The notes below the pieces were generated by a model, which saw only the letters and a program-made list of their open reading frames with translations, had not been told where the DNA came from and did not search any database. Below are positions 44,891 through 55,376 of a DNA stretch of 64,000 nt, one piece after another. Each line of letters starts with the position of its first letter. Within the stretch, counting starts at the first letter, position 1. The DNA comes from Anagrus nilaparvatae (Eukaryota > Arthropoda > Insecta > Hymenoptera > Mymaridae), in contig JAKSXM010000147.1 in NCBI GenBank assembly GCA_022575985.1, forward strand, positions 24,958,001 to 25,022,000, read 5' to 3'. A program made the position numbers and the translations under genes.

Positions 44891-47874
44891 TGTTCGGAGT
44901 CCTGCAAGGGAATATGAACAAAACCATTCTTGCTGACCTTTTGCTCGATCAGCTCGCAGGCGAGACAGACTCTAGCGTCGTCTTGCTATCCGAGCCGCTT
45001 CGCAATAGGAACCAGCAATTCTGGTTAACCGATGACACAGGCCGGTGCGCTATATGGCTACGAGGTCGTGCTCAGACGTCTATGTCACGACATGGAAAAG
45101 GCAATTGCCACGTCTGGGCAAAGTGCGGTGATACAACTTTCATTAGTTGTTATTTGTCACCGAATGACACTATTGGGGTGTTCACCGCAAAGCTGGCCTC
45201 ATTGGAGGAAACGATAAGGGAAGTCTCTGGCAATATCATATTTGCTGGGGACTTAAATGCCAGGGCCGTGGAATGGGGAATGCCAACCACGAACCGTAGG
45301 GGAACGTTGATCCTAGAGATGGCTGCTAGAACTGATCTGGTGGTCATGAACTCTGGGAACAATCCAACCTACGTAAGGCCAGGCTTTGGCGAATCGATCC
45401 CTGATGTCACTTTTGCCTCGGCCGGGCTGGCAGGAAGAGTGGGTGGCTGGAGGGTGATGGATGGAGCCAATGGCAGCGATCATAATTACATCACCTTCAA
45501 AGTGCGTGATAGGGTTGCTAATCGGCCCCCGTACAAAAAGCGCCCACTAGGCTGGAATGTGTCAAAGATGGACGAGGACAGATTTGTGGATTATCTTCGC
45601 GAAGAGTTCTCGTCTATCCCAGCCTGGCATGGAGGACCGACCACCCCGCGAGAGGCAGAGACCCTTGTCAAGAGGGTAACTGCTCTTCTGAGGGGAGCCT
45701 GCGATGCCTCTATGCCGCGTAAACGGCCCTGGAAGGGTAAAAGAAGCGTGTACTGGTGGAATGAAGAAATTGCGGAGCTAAGACGGGTCTGTCACGGCGC
45801 ACGCAGAAGACGGCAAAGAGCGTATGGCCGCCCAGAGCTGGCTACGCGCTCTGAAGAGTACAAGGGAGCCAAGCATAGGCTGGCGAAAGCTATCCGCCTC
45901 AGCAAGGCGCGCTGTCTTCGGTCCCTAAGAGATGATGTCAACAGCGACCCGTGGGGCCTGGGATATAAGGTTGTCATGGGCAAACTTAAGTCCGGATGTG
46001 ACAACACGATGGATGAAGCAACGACCAAAAGAATAGTGGACGCTCTCTTCCCGGATCCTTCAAACCAACAACACCCTGCTTTGGATGTCCCGAGGGAGCA
46101 AGTTCCGCTATTTATCGAGGCGGAGATGCTTCAGGCAATTAGGTCAATGAAAAATGGGAAAGCGCCAGGACCAGACGGAATACCCGCGGAAGCCCTTAAG
46201 GCGGCTGCAAAGGTAATCCCTGGTCTCCTGCTTGGCATGTTTAACGCGTGCCTCGTGGCAGGCGCCTTTCCAAGGGACTGGAAAGTGGCCCGTCTGGCTC
46301 TGATAAGCAAGGGAAAGGGTGAACCAGGATCTCCATCATCTTACAGACCATTGTGTATGTTAAATACCATTGGCAAGGTGATGGAGAGCATGGTCAGAGG
46401 AAGATTGCGGCAAGCAATTAGGGAAGCGGGTGACCTTAGCGACGACCAACACGGCTTTCGTGAGGGGCGTTCCACGATCGGTGCCATCGAACAGGTCGTG
46501 AAGGTGGTTATGAGGGCCAGACAAGTGCGGCCGGATATTAAACCGGACGTCCTGCTTGTCACGTTGGATGTGAAAAACGCATTCAACTCGGCTAAGTGGG
46601 ACGATATGTTGCACTCCCTCGAGCAGGTATTCAGAGTTCCGGATTATCTGAGAAATATACTCAGAGATTACCTCCGGGACCGATACCTGCGCTGGGACAC
46701 GCTCGATGGCACAAGAGGTAAAGTATTAAGCGCAGGCATAGCGCAGGGTTCAGTTCTGGGTCCTGATCTGTGGAATGCCTTTTACGACGGCTTGCTAAAG
46801 ATTGAGCTCCCGGATGGATGCTCCATGATCGGATACGCGGATGACGTTGCTCTAACCATAACAGCTCGAGAGCCAGAGGACCAGCAGAATACCTTGGATG
46901 AGGCCATGCGCCTTATCAATAGCTGGATGTCGGATCACGGACTAAGACTGGCAGTCCCGAAAACGGAGATTGTCCTTCTGACCCGGAGAAGGGTTGATAC
47001 CATATTCGGCATCAGCTTTGATGACGGAGGTAATCCCCTTATGATCCAGACCAAACCATCGGTCAAATATTTGGGGGTCTTCTTGGATAACAAGTTGACC
47101 TACAATAGACAATTCCAGCAGGCCTGTGAAAAGGCTGGTCGGGTGACAAAGTCCCTCTCGTGGCTAATGACGAACATCGGCGGTCCCAGATCTGAGAAGA
47201 GGAGGCTGTTGATGACGACAGTTAACTCCATCTTGCTCTACGGTGCAGAGGTGTGGGCGGACAATGTCCGCATAAAAAAGTACTGCAAGAAACTAAAGGC
47301 AGTACAGAGGCAGGGGGCACTTCGAATCGCTTGCTCGTACAAGACAGTATCAGAGCCAGCGATCCAGGTGGTGGCTCGGGTGATTCCCATCGACCTGCTT
47401 GCCTTGGAAAGGCAGGCGATCTATAACCGTGGGGAAGAAGAGCGCGACGTAGCTTCCGTTCGCGCCCGCTCCCGCACAATGGAATGTTGGCAGTATAGGT
47501 GGAATGGCGACCCGAGGGGACGTTGGACGCACCGCCTTATCATCGATTTGGAAAGCTGGATGAACCGTGATCATGGAGAGGTAGACTTCTACCTCACACA
47601 GTTCCTAACTGGTCACGGTTATTTCCGCGATATGCTTTTCAAGTGGAGCAAGGTGACATCTCCGGAATGCTTGCATTGCCCGGGCGAGCTGGATACCGCT
47701 GAGCACACCTTTTTTGGGTGTCCTCGCTTCGCTGAAGGGCGACCGCCCTTCGATGAATGGAGGCCGGAAGTAGTCGTCCCGGAAATGCTGCGCAGTGCCG
47801 CTAATTGGTACAGTGTGGCAGAGTACGTACGGGCGACACTGATTGGAAAAAAGGAGGAAGGTTTCCTCTCGTAG
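44890..47874 (+). CDS. LINE ORF2: APE endonuclease and reverse transcriptase
   Basis: Uninterrupted 994 aa from ATG at 44890, which shares its A with the ORF1 stop (TAATG). The frame is open further upstream to 44842, but the overlap start is preferred because SART1-type elements use UAAUG coupling. Domains: AP-like endonuclease, residues ~1-215, with GDLNAR (Asp121, Asn123) and the catalytic SDH (196-198); reverse transcriptase ~430-700, with SYRPL (484-488), LDVKNAF (Asp560), AQGSVLGP (618-625) and the YADD active site (649-652); C-terminal CCHC knuckle, Cys927, Cys930, His939, Cys944. It nicks the target and copies the RNA by target-primed reverse transcription. All visible catalytic residues are present. 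Confidence 0.93.
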   Translation: MFGVLQGNMNKTILADLLLDQLAGETDSSVVLLSEPLRNRNQQFWLTDDTGRCAIWLRGRAQTSMSRHGKGNCHVWAKCGDTTFISCYLSPNDTIGVFTAKLASLEETIREVSGNIIFAGDLNARAVEWGMPTTNRRGTLILEMAARTDLVVMNSGNNPTYVRPGFGESIPDVTFASAGLAGRVGGWRVMDGANGSDHNYITFKVRDRVANRPPYKKRPLGWNVSKMDEDRFVDYLREEFSSIPAWHGGPTTPREAETLVKRVTALLRGACDASMPRKRPWKGKRSVYWWNEEIAELRRVCHGARRRRQRAYGRPELATRSEEYKGAKHRLAKAIRLSKARCLRSLRDDVNSDPWGLGYKVVMGKLKSGCDNTMDEATTKRIVDALFPDPSNQQHPALDVPREQVPLFIEAEMLQAIRSMKNGKAPGPDGIPAEALKAAAKVIPGLLLGMFNACLVAGAFPRDWKVARLALISKGKGEPGSPSSYRPLCMLNTIGKVMESMVRGRLRQAIREAGDLSDDQHGFREGRSTIGAIEQVVKVVMRARQVRPDIKPDVLLVTLDVKNAFNSAKWDDMLHSLEQVFRVPDYLRNILRDYLRDRYLRWDTLDGTRGKVLSAGIAQGSVLGPDLWNAFYDGLLKIELPDGCSMIGYADDVALTITAREPEDQQNTLDEAMRLINSWMSDHGLRLAVPKTEIVLLTRRRVDTIFGISFDDGGNPLMIQTKPSVKYLGVFLDNKLTYNRQFQQACEKAGRVTKSLSWLMTNIGGPRSEKRRLLMTTVNSILLYGAEVWADNVRIKKYCKKLKAVQRQGALRIACSYKTVSEPAIQVVARVIPIDLLALERQAIYNRGEEERDVASVRARSRTMECWQYRWNGDPRGRWTHRLIIDLESWMNRDHGEVDFYLTQFLTGHGYFRDMLFKWSKVTSPECLHCPGELDTAEHTFFGCPRFAEGRPPFDEWRPEVVVPEMLRSAANWYSVAEYVRATLIGKKEEGFLS

Positions 47875-48144
47875 GAAAATCTCCTCCTTTATTGACAGGG
47901 TATGGCGAAGAAATGCCTGGGCTGCATTGTTTCCGGACCGAAGTAATACCTAAACAGGGAGTCCCGGTCCGGATTCTATGATATTGTCATAAATGCAGGA
48001 GGGTGGGGAGTTTAGTGGGTATTGTAATTCCTCAATTGTGCATATCTGGGCAACCCCAGATACAAATTTGAGGTTGAGTCCCACATAACCATACAGTACG
48101 CGTGTATGGTATGCGTAAATGCATTCTCCTCGTCCTACGAAAAA

Positions 48145-48164
48145 GGCCCCTTCTTGAAGGGGCC

Positions 48165-48213
<49 letters not shown>
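48145..48213 (+). other. LINE 3'-terminal hairpin and 48-A tail
   Basis: GGCCCCTTC / TT / GAAGGGGCC forms a perfect 9-bp stem with a 2-base turn (48145-48164), one C, then 48 uninterrupted A residues (48166-48213). A hairpin directly before the poly(A) is a plausible recognition structure for the element's reverse transcriptase; that role is inference. Confidence 0.85.
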
Positions 48214-48216
<3 letters not shown>

Positions 48217-48220
48217 ACAC

Positions 48221-48480
48221 TATTATCCCGTTTATTTGAAAATCTGGATCTTAGGTCATTTCACCTATCTAATCCCAGGATACTTTTTATAGTTTCTATA
48301 CATTTGGAAATTGTAATTATAAATCGAATCTGTTGAAATATTAAAACCAGCATTGTTTACAGTGTAATTTTGACTTTTAATGTTTATCTATAATTTGAAT
48401 CTCTCATCATATTTTTTTTTTCTTTTGATAAAAATTTTTATAGATTTGAATCTCATGATATTTGTTTTTATTTCTTTTGA
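48221..48480. other. Spacer between LINE and secreted-protein copy 1
   Basis: AT-rich. ATAATTTGAATCTCTCAT (about 48392) is shared with the flank upstream of copy 2, at 53948, showing that the duplicated unit extends this far upstream. Confidence 0.5.
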
Positions 48481-48590
48481 TAAAAAAAATTTTCATTTTT
48501 TTCCTCAACTTGTAGAGAGGGTAAACTTCCGCATGCCAGGTGTATAAATAAGCGGTTCCTTTTTTTTCATTCATTAGTTTCAAAAAAATA
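48480..48590 (+). promoter_or_regulatory. Core promoter of secreted-protein copy 1
   Basis: TATAAATA at 48543-48550, preceded by the conserved block AGAGAGGGTAAACTTCCGCA. An initiator-like TCATTAG lies about 30 bp downstream of the TATA box, so transcription probably begins near 48573. The same block is almost unchanged upstream of copies 2 and 3. Confidence 0.7.
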
Positions 48591-48610
48591 TATTGAAAAC
48601 ATAATTTGAA

Positions 48611-49186
48611 ATGTTCAAAATTTCCGTTGTCTTCTTTGCTGCATTTGCAGCCGTTGTAAGTAATTTATTATTATTTAATTTATAATTATAATAATTTTTT
48701 TGCAAATATTTGAATTTTTTCTTTTTTTTAAATTTGAAATTATTAAACTATTAAGCAATTTATATTATCGATTTATAAATTTTGTAAAATTAAACCTGAG
48801 TTTTCCAAGATTTTTATTTTAAAAATATTTTTTGTAGTTTAAAATATAAAAAAAAAATTTTAAGTTTAATGTAAAAAAATTAATACACTAAAAATTATAT
48901 TATTAATCAAAAATTAACTGTTTTCTACCTTTAGGTCTTGGCTCAGAACAAGTATCCACTACCTTCAGGCATAGCGAGACCAGGTTTTGGAAACATGAAA
49001 GTTCCCGTACCTAAAGTTGCTTCAATAGCTGGTATGACGAATATGCCCATGCAAGCAGCTAATGCAGGTATGGGAGCTATGGGAGCAGCTGCTCAAACGG
49101 GAGCTGAAGCCGCTAAAACAGCTGGTCAAATGGGAGCTGGAGCTGCTGGAACAGTTGCTGGAACGGCAAGCTCAACAATGGGATAA
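48611..49186 (+). CDS. Small secreted Gly/Ala/Met-rich protein, copy 1
   Basis: Exons 48611-48655 and 48935-49186, phase-0 intron with donor GTAAGT and acceptor CTTTAG; 98 aa. Exon 1 and the first codons of exon 2 encode a signal peptide (MFKISVVFFAAFAAV|VLA), with cleavage likely before QNKYPLP. The mature protein has a short Pro-rich segment (PGFGNMKVPVPK) and then low-complexity Ala/Gly/Met sequence (QAANAGMGAMGAAAQTG) that could form a small-residue helix; it contains no Cys. AATAAA occurs at 49188 and 49424. Strong TATA promoter plus signal peptide suggests an abundant tissue-specific secretion (gland, venom, cuticle or silk-like), but no family is recognised. Confidence 0.82.
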
Positions 49187-49449
49187 AAATAAAATCAGAG
49201 TTTATTCTTGATAGACCAAAACAGTAGATATTAGGATGACGAATATTTTATTCAATTATTTTTTATTTCACATCCATGATTTTGATATTTACGAAATAAT
49301 AATGTGAGATAAAATTATTTTTTTTTTATTTATAAAAGGCTAATTTTGGAAAGAAGTAATATATCAATATTTCATGTTAAAAATATTTTAAAAATTATGT
49401 AATTTGAAAACTTTATTTGTCTTAATAAACACAAAGAATCAAAAAAATA

Positions 49450-50267
49450 TTAATTATTTTTATTTATCTTTATTAATTACACTTAAATTAACCCCGCGAG
49501 TTGTCCTAAGATCTCCAAAGATCTCTAAAATTGTTTTTAATTATTTCAAATGACTGAAGCTTATTATGCTAAAAATGCTTATAAATAGCTTCAATAGGCC
49601 GAAATTTTTTATCATTAATTTGCTCATCACTATAGCTAATTAACCGAAACGTAATTTTTGGTTAAAAATGATTAATTTTGAAATTCTTGATTTCTGACAA
49701 AAAAGTGTTGTATATGACTTCAAAAATTTCTAAAAGCTTCAAGTTTCCAAAAATTTTTTACTCGTCTCATTTCCTTGAGTCGTTTTTAATAAATGGCTCT
49801 TTAAATTTAACATTAAAAATAAGCTTTTTTAAAAAATCATAAAATTGGAACTCCGACTTCAAATTATCATATCTGATTAACAAATAATTTAAAAAGGTAG
49901 AGTATAAAATTTTTTTAATTTGAAGCTTGTAAAAATATTTTGATACTTATAAAACCCATTTTCGTCAAAATTTGGCAGCAATTTAAAAATTGGTCATTTT
50001 TAACCAAAATGATAAAGAATTTCGGTTCAAGGCATTTGAAAGGTGATCCTTACACCAAAAAAATGAGACAAACCAGAAGAGTTTTGGTTAACTTGTGAGG
50101 TTTTAGTGTTACATTGAAAATTACCAAAAAAGCCTAAGACCTTACGTATGAACGGATGGTAGCCTGCACGTTATTTCAGTAATAAACTCATCCATAACCA
50201 TTTGGTGTAATTTGGTGTTCCAAATGTATTGAACTCCCCTTGTCAGTGAATTTCCATCATAAAGTAA
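49450..50267. other. Duplicated 3' flank, then AT-rich spacer
   Basis: Up to about 49605 the sequence is still the duplicated flank shared with copy 2 (CCTAAGATCTCCAAAGATCT, GCTTATTATGCTAAAAATGC). Beyond it the DNA is AT-rich with no gene. Confidence 0.55.
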
Positions 50268-51240
50268 AATACCCTGCCAACTAGCTGGCACTAAGGTTCC
50301 TCAAACAATGAATTTAATACTTCAATATGCCACAGATATCACCGATTACAACCATGCAATAATACATACATTTCTATTAACTTTTAAAAGTTTTTTTTAT
50401 TGATCAAAAATTTAAGAACAAATTTTCAAAAAATTAATTATCAGATTCGAGATATCGAGTAAAAACCATATTTTCAAATATAAGTACTTTCGTAGAAATA
50501 AACGAGGTATTACATCCAAATTAAAAAAAAAAAAAAGTAGTTTAAGATTTTTTAATGAAAAAATTTTTGAAAAAAAAATTAGGTCTTAATTTCATAACGG
50601 TTGTGAAACATCGCCGGTTGCAATATTTTCAGATATTAGTACTTCCATGGAATTAAATGAGGTATTACACCCAAAAAAAAAAAAAAAATATTGCAGGTTT
50701 TTTAAATTTTTTGTTTTTTTAATTTTGAGAAAAAATTTTTAAAAAAACTCGGTATCAGATCCAAAAAATGACTAGAAACAAACTTTCTAAAACTAGTACT
50801 TTCATAGAATTAAATTAGGTACTACGTCCAAAAAGAAAAAAAAAATTGGTGTTTTTTGTATTTTTTCGTGAAAAAAATTTTGGGAAAAAAATTTTCAAAA
50901 AATTAAGTATCAGATTCGAGATATAGAGTAAAAACCATACTTTCAAATATAAGTACTTTCGTAGAAATAAACGAGGTATTACATCCAAATTAAAAAAAAA
51001 AAAAGTAGTTTGAGATTTTTTAATGAAAAAATTTTTGAAAAAAAAATTAGGTCTTAAATCCATAATGATTGTGAAATTTCACCGGTTACATACACACACA
51101 CACACACACACATACATACTTTTTTTAAAAACCGGTTTTTTAGCTTCCTGGGGTCTCAAAACATGCTTATATGCCAAAAAATCAAAAATCGAAATTTGAC
51201 CTATCACAATGGTTCCTCATTGAGGAACCAAAACTTTGGT
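50268..51240 (-). repeat. Dispersed repeat with internal tandem blocks
   Basis: Reverse-orientation copy of the family at 9378/12600 and 59091. Two near-identical internal blocks of about 135 bp (about 50455-50595 and 50928-51062, each with TTTCGTAGAAATAAACGAGG) flank a more diverged third. A CA microsatellite lies at about 51092-51111. The end shows the palindromic GGTTCCTCATTGAGGAACC at 51211-51229. Confidence 0.65.
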
Positions 51241-52544
51241 ATTTTCTCGAGTAGTTTTTACCTAATATACTCCAGTCAATATACAGTTTTGCACATTTCA
51301 TTTCCGGCCACCACCATATTTGGTTTACTACAGGTTTTTTGGGTAGCTGATCACGAATTTCAGGGTCTTTGCTAAGAGAATTTGGAAATTTACCCAAAAG
51401 TAACCCCTCTAAAAAAATATTTTTGATGTATTGAAATGACGATTGGCTAGATTTGGTCCACATGGGTGCTCTAGGTCGCTGATCAAAATTTTTGGTAATT
51501 TTGTTAGGTAAAATTAATATTTCACCCTTAAATTAGCTTAAATGCTATAATTGTAAAAATTTCCTTTTTATGGATATTTTTTGCTAATTCAAGGATGAAA
51601 TATTAATTTTTGATTAAAAAAGTCCTTGAAGTTCTTGACCAGTGACCTACATTTTTTTTCAAAATGGCACCTAGTCTAGGTCCTGAAAGTTAGGCCTTTT
51701 CATTGTGCACGATTGCAGTCTCCAACTTGTTTTGAAACCTACCAAATAAAATATTTTATGTTTATGAAATATTTTTCTTCTCGATTGATGGATTCAAATT
51801 TCAGAAAATGGAAAATTGTGAAAATTATTTAATTTTTTGGAAAAATCATTTCCGCATCGGTTTCGAGAAATCAAATAAAATCTAAAAAAAACTTTTAAAC
51901 AAATTGTTTTTATAGGTTTTCGGGGGCCCGTTGTAGCCTAGAGATCCAATTCCAACGAAAATCAGTGAGTTTTTTATAAATTTTTGAATGCTACTACTTT
52001 ACTTAGGTTTGGATTTGTGGGCCAAATCACTACTAAGCAATTGTAAAGAATTTGATAAAAATGCGATTTTTTTACAAATTGAAAAATAAAAAATAAATCC
52101 TGTAAACGCGATAATAGTTATAAATAAAATCATTTAAAAGTAAACTAAATCAAACGTTAATTTTAATTTAGTATCTTGGAGTAGAGCATTTTTATGTCTG
52201 AATATGAAATCTTTTTATCTTTGATTCCCTATTAAACTATTAATTAATAACGAGAAATTTCAATACTGATGAAATAGCAATTTCATAAACACGGAACAAA
52301 ATATTTTTTTTGACCTTGCATGGCGTACATTCATGAGTAAGTGAAGACAACATGCAAAGGTCAAAGCCCATATTTTACCTCGTGATTTAAAACATATAGT
52401 TTTAGACATAAGAGAAATGAAGACGGGACCCCCAGGTTAGGAAAGTAGTCTTTTCTACCAGGATATTTAAAACTTAACTTCGATAAATGTAATTTAAAAA
52501 TTTTAATTATTTAGCCCATAAAAAATGTACCCCTAATTTTCATA
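51241..52544. other. Intergenic, with fragments of the ~140-bp family
   Basis: About 51330-51660 carries two inverted units of the family tandem at 7560-8075 (TTTTTTGGGTAGCTGATCAC). From 51670 to 52544 no gene is recognised. Confidence 0.45.
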
Positions 52545-53612
52545 TAAATGAAACTACAAAATATCGTAAATTTTTATTCCAATCTAATATTAAAAGATAT
52601 TTTATTCGTGAAAAGTATTGACCCTTCAGTTATCGATAATTACGATATGGACATCTTGTACTTTCTGTGGACAATGGATTTGATACGAAGATGAATCCGA
52701 AAAAAATTCGGTATTTCATAGCAAAGAATCCCTTAATTTTATTAGATTTCATCAAAGCATCTCATCAATCTCTGCTTTTGAAGTTGAGCTGTTCGTAAAA
52801 TCATCATCTTGGGAGATTTTGGCATCTTTTACGTTACTTTTCAAACGAAGCTAAACGTGATTTGTATCTTTATTAAAGAAGAAAATACTTTGGTCTTAAT
52901 TTTTAACCTGATGAACCTGTAAAAATCAAACCAAATTATATAAGATGACATTTAAAAACGGTCATTTTCCCATCGATGTTTATTTTTGTATCGATGCAAA
53001 TTAATAGCCACGTGCAGAAGATATTCTTAATATTAATTAAGTTATTGAGAAATCGGCATTTAAAAAAATGAAGTTTTCGTAAAACAGAGATTTTATACTC
53101 ATGAGTAGTCCAAATAAATTTATGGAAGATGTCTTAGAATTCTATGGGTTGTTTTCTATACAATTTGGAATTGAAAAAAAATTTTCACAAAAAATTTAAG
53201 ATAAAAATCAAGTAAAATTAATATTAAAAAAAAATTTATTTTAAAGAAAATGATAAATGCCTGCCAAAACAATAATTTATTTTTTTTTAGTTCAATTATG
53301 CAATTATTTCTAAAACTTTATGTAACTTTTTGATTTATCAAAAAAATGTTTAAAAAAAATTGTTTATAATTATTATTTTTTAAACAAAGAATTACTTAAT
53401 GATAATTGTTGTCACTATCGAAATTATTTTACATTCCGCTAAAAATTTCTGTGAAATTCATAAATACATATTAATTACAGTTTTAAATACAAGGAAACCG
53501 CGTATTAAATAGATTTTATAAAATTAATTGAGGCAACTTTGTATTTTTGATTAATATTTTCTATACACTGTCAGAAATTTTTGATGCTATATATATTGTG
53601 ATAATTTGAAAA
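52545..53612. repeat. Duplicated segment, copy B
   Basis: Collinear with 43021-43840, with added internal sequence. It is joined at about 53613 to a MITE that lacks its left end. Confidence 0.75.
52752..52916 (-). pseudogene. Terminal-exon-like fragment, copy B
   Basis: Minus strand: the same TTTTTACAG acceptor and GTTCATCAGG start as copy A, but with two in-frame stops before the conserved stretch DDDFTNSSTSKAEIDEML and TGA. Decayed relative to copy A. Confidence 0.45.
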
Positions 53613-53948
53613 ATCGTAAATTTACTAAATTTAGTATATTAACAAAAAATTCGAGTATTCTCGATTTTTTTTTGTGAATTCGCAAGAAAAATTGATAATT
53701 TACCATTTTTTTTCAGAAATTTACAAAAAATAGTTGTAAATTTACGAAAAATAGTTGTGAATTTACAACTTTTTTCGTAAAATCACAACAACAAAAAATG
53801 GAAAATTCTAGAATTTTTCGATAGTGTACTAAATTTAGTAAATTTACAATTTTTATCGAATATTTACAAAATTTTTTGAAAATTCACTAATTTTTCGAAA
53901 AAATTCTATTTTTTTTGTAAATCTAAGAAAGTTACTTTTTACAGTGTA
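53613..53948. mobile_element. Palindromic MITE copy 6, left end missing
   Basis: Interior and right end (GTTACTTTTTACAGTG to 53946, then TA) of the palindromic MITE family, in the orientation of copy 5. No matching left terminus is present; the sequence passes directly from duplicated segment B. Confidence 0.8.
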
Positions 53949-53977
53949 TAATTTGAATCTTTCATGGTATTTTTGAC

Positions 53978-55250
53978 TTGGTGACGCTATTTCTGAACCT
54001 ATTTGGGCCTCATCTGGAGTTCCTCAGGGAAGCCATTTGGGTCCTATCTTATTTAATATTTACATAAATGACTTGCCTGACATTGTTTCGAGAGCAAGGT
54101 TGGAATTATTTGCTGATGATTCCAAACTGCGTAGGAATATAGCGTCCATTCATGATTGTGAACTGTTGCAGCTGGAGATCGATAAATATATTAATTGGAG
54201 CAAAGAAAATTCTTTGTCAGTGAATATTTCAAAATGTTACGTATTGTCGATCTCTAGAGGTAGCAGTCCAATAGTGTTTGATTACAAAATTGATAATAAT
54301 ATTATTGAAAGGGTTAGCTCTATACGTGACCTGGGTGTATTGGTGAATTCGACATGGTGTTTTCGTGATCATATCCAATCAATAAAATCAAAATCATTGC
54401 AAACATTGGGTTTTATTAAAAGAATCACTAAACATTTTTCTTTTAATACTGTTTTATACTTATATAATACACTCGTTCTTCCTAATTTTATGTTTGCATC
54501 CGTAATATGGTCACCCCACTTGGGTGTTGATTTTGATGAACTAGATTTTGTAAATAAACGTTTTCTAAGGTATCTTGCATTTAAATGTGGCATAACTATG
54601 AATTATACTGATCACGATTATACTACTATTTCGAATAAAATGGATATCACAACTGTTAAATCATGTCATTTGATTAATGACATTCTTATATTTTCAGATT
54701 TAATTTCGAGAAGAATAAATGATGATAATTTATTGAATAATTTTCAAGTTCGTTATTTAAACTACAGCTTGAGGTCATATAGAAAATTTAAAGAGGAAAA
54801 TGCCAGTACTGATGTCATCTTCCACTCTCCTTTCTATAGGTTTAGGAGGCTTTGGAACAATCTTCCTGAAGATACCCAAAGCCTCTTGAACGATAGACAA
54901 GCCTTAAAATCAAGTCTTAAAATATTATATAATTCAAAGTATTAATCTGATGCATTTTCTCTGAATCTCTTATTATTTATTATATAATTAAATAAATCAA
55001 ATCTTGTAACTATAAATTGTATATATTATATTGTAAAAATTCATATATGATATTGTAAAATTACATTATGTGTATTTCCTATACTAATAAATTTTAGACT
55101 GTGATAAGAATGAATGTATTGATGACAAATAACTAATAATTATGTTAAATTTAAATACTATTGTAATATACTATGTAAAGGGTCACAAACCCGTACAATT
55201 TTAACATCATTTGATGCTAAAATATTAAATAAATAAATAAATAAATAAAT
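53978..55250 (+). pseudogene. 3' fragment of a Jockey/CR1-type LINE
   Basis: Open from 53979 to TAA at 54945 but lacking the endonuclease and N-terminal RT. It starts within the RT palm (SSGVPQGSHLGPILFNIYIN, then the LFADDSKL active site) and runs through the thumb region (RDLGVLV, LQTLGFIKR, LYNTLVLPNFMFASVIW). A 3' UTR of about 300 bp ends in an (AAAT)n tail at about 55225-55250. It is a typical 5'-truncated copy, still uninterrupted and therefore fairly young, and sits between the MITE and the promoter of secreted-protein copy 2. Clade assignment is by motif only; no autonomous activity is possible. Confidence 0.85.
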
Positions 55251-55254
55251 AAAA

Positions 55255-55350
55255 AATTTTCATTTTTTTCCTCATCTTGTAGAGAGGGTAAACTTCCGCA
55301 TGCCAGGTGTATAAATAAGCGGTTCCTTTTTTTTAATTCATTAGTTTCAA
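55255..55350 (+). promoter_or_regulatory. Core promoter of secreted-protein copy 2
   Basis: TATAAATA at 55310-55317, with the same upstream block and TATA-to-ATG spacing as copy 1. The LINE tail ends only about 60 bp upstream of the TATA box. Confidence 0.7.
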
Positions 55351-55376
55351 AAAAATATTAAATAAAATAATTTGAA

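Larger units (their letters stand above)
44173..48220 (+). mobile_element. R1-clade LINE, 5'-truncated, intact ORF2
   Basis: Element 44180-48213, bounded by identical GAGACAC at 44173-44179 and 48214-48220. It starts inside ORF1 (5' truncation), then has the complete ORF2, a ~290-bp 3' UTR, a perfect hairpin and 48 A residues. It is markedly GC-richer than the flanking DNA. The APE-type endonuclease, the RT and the C-terminal CCHC match the R1 clade (R1/SART/TRAS/Waldo group). The flanks are not recognisable as 28S rDNA or a TTAGG telomeric repeat. The uninterrupted ORF2, long A tail and exact duplication point to recent insertion. The missing 5' end means this copy probably lacks its own promoter. 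Confidence 0.92.

Noticed and set aside
45150..47574. Several minus-strand ORFs of 70-85 codons within the LINE
   Set aside because: All are shadows of the intact GC-rich ORF2 on the plus strand.
48106..48336. ORF spanning the LINE poly(A) tail
   Set aside because: The lysine run is the 48-A tail and the frame crosses the insertion junction.
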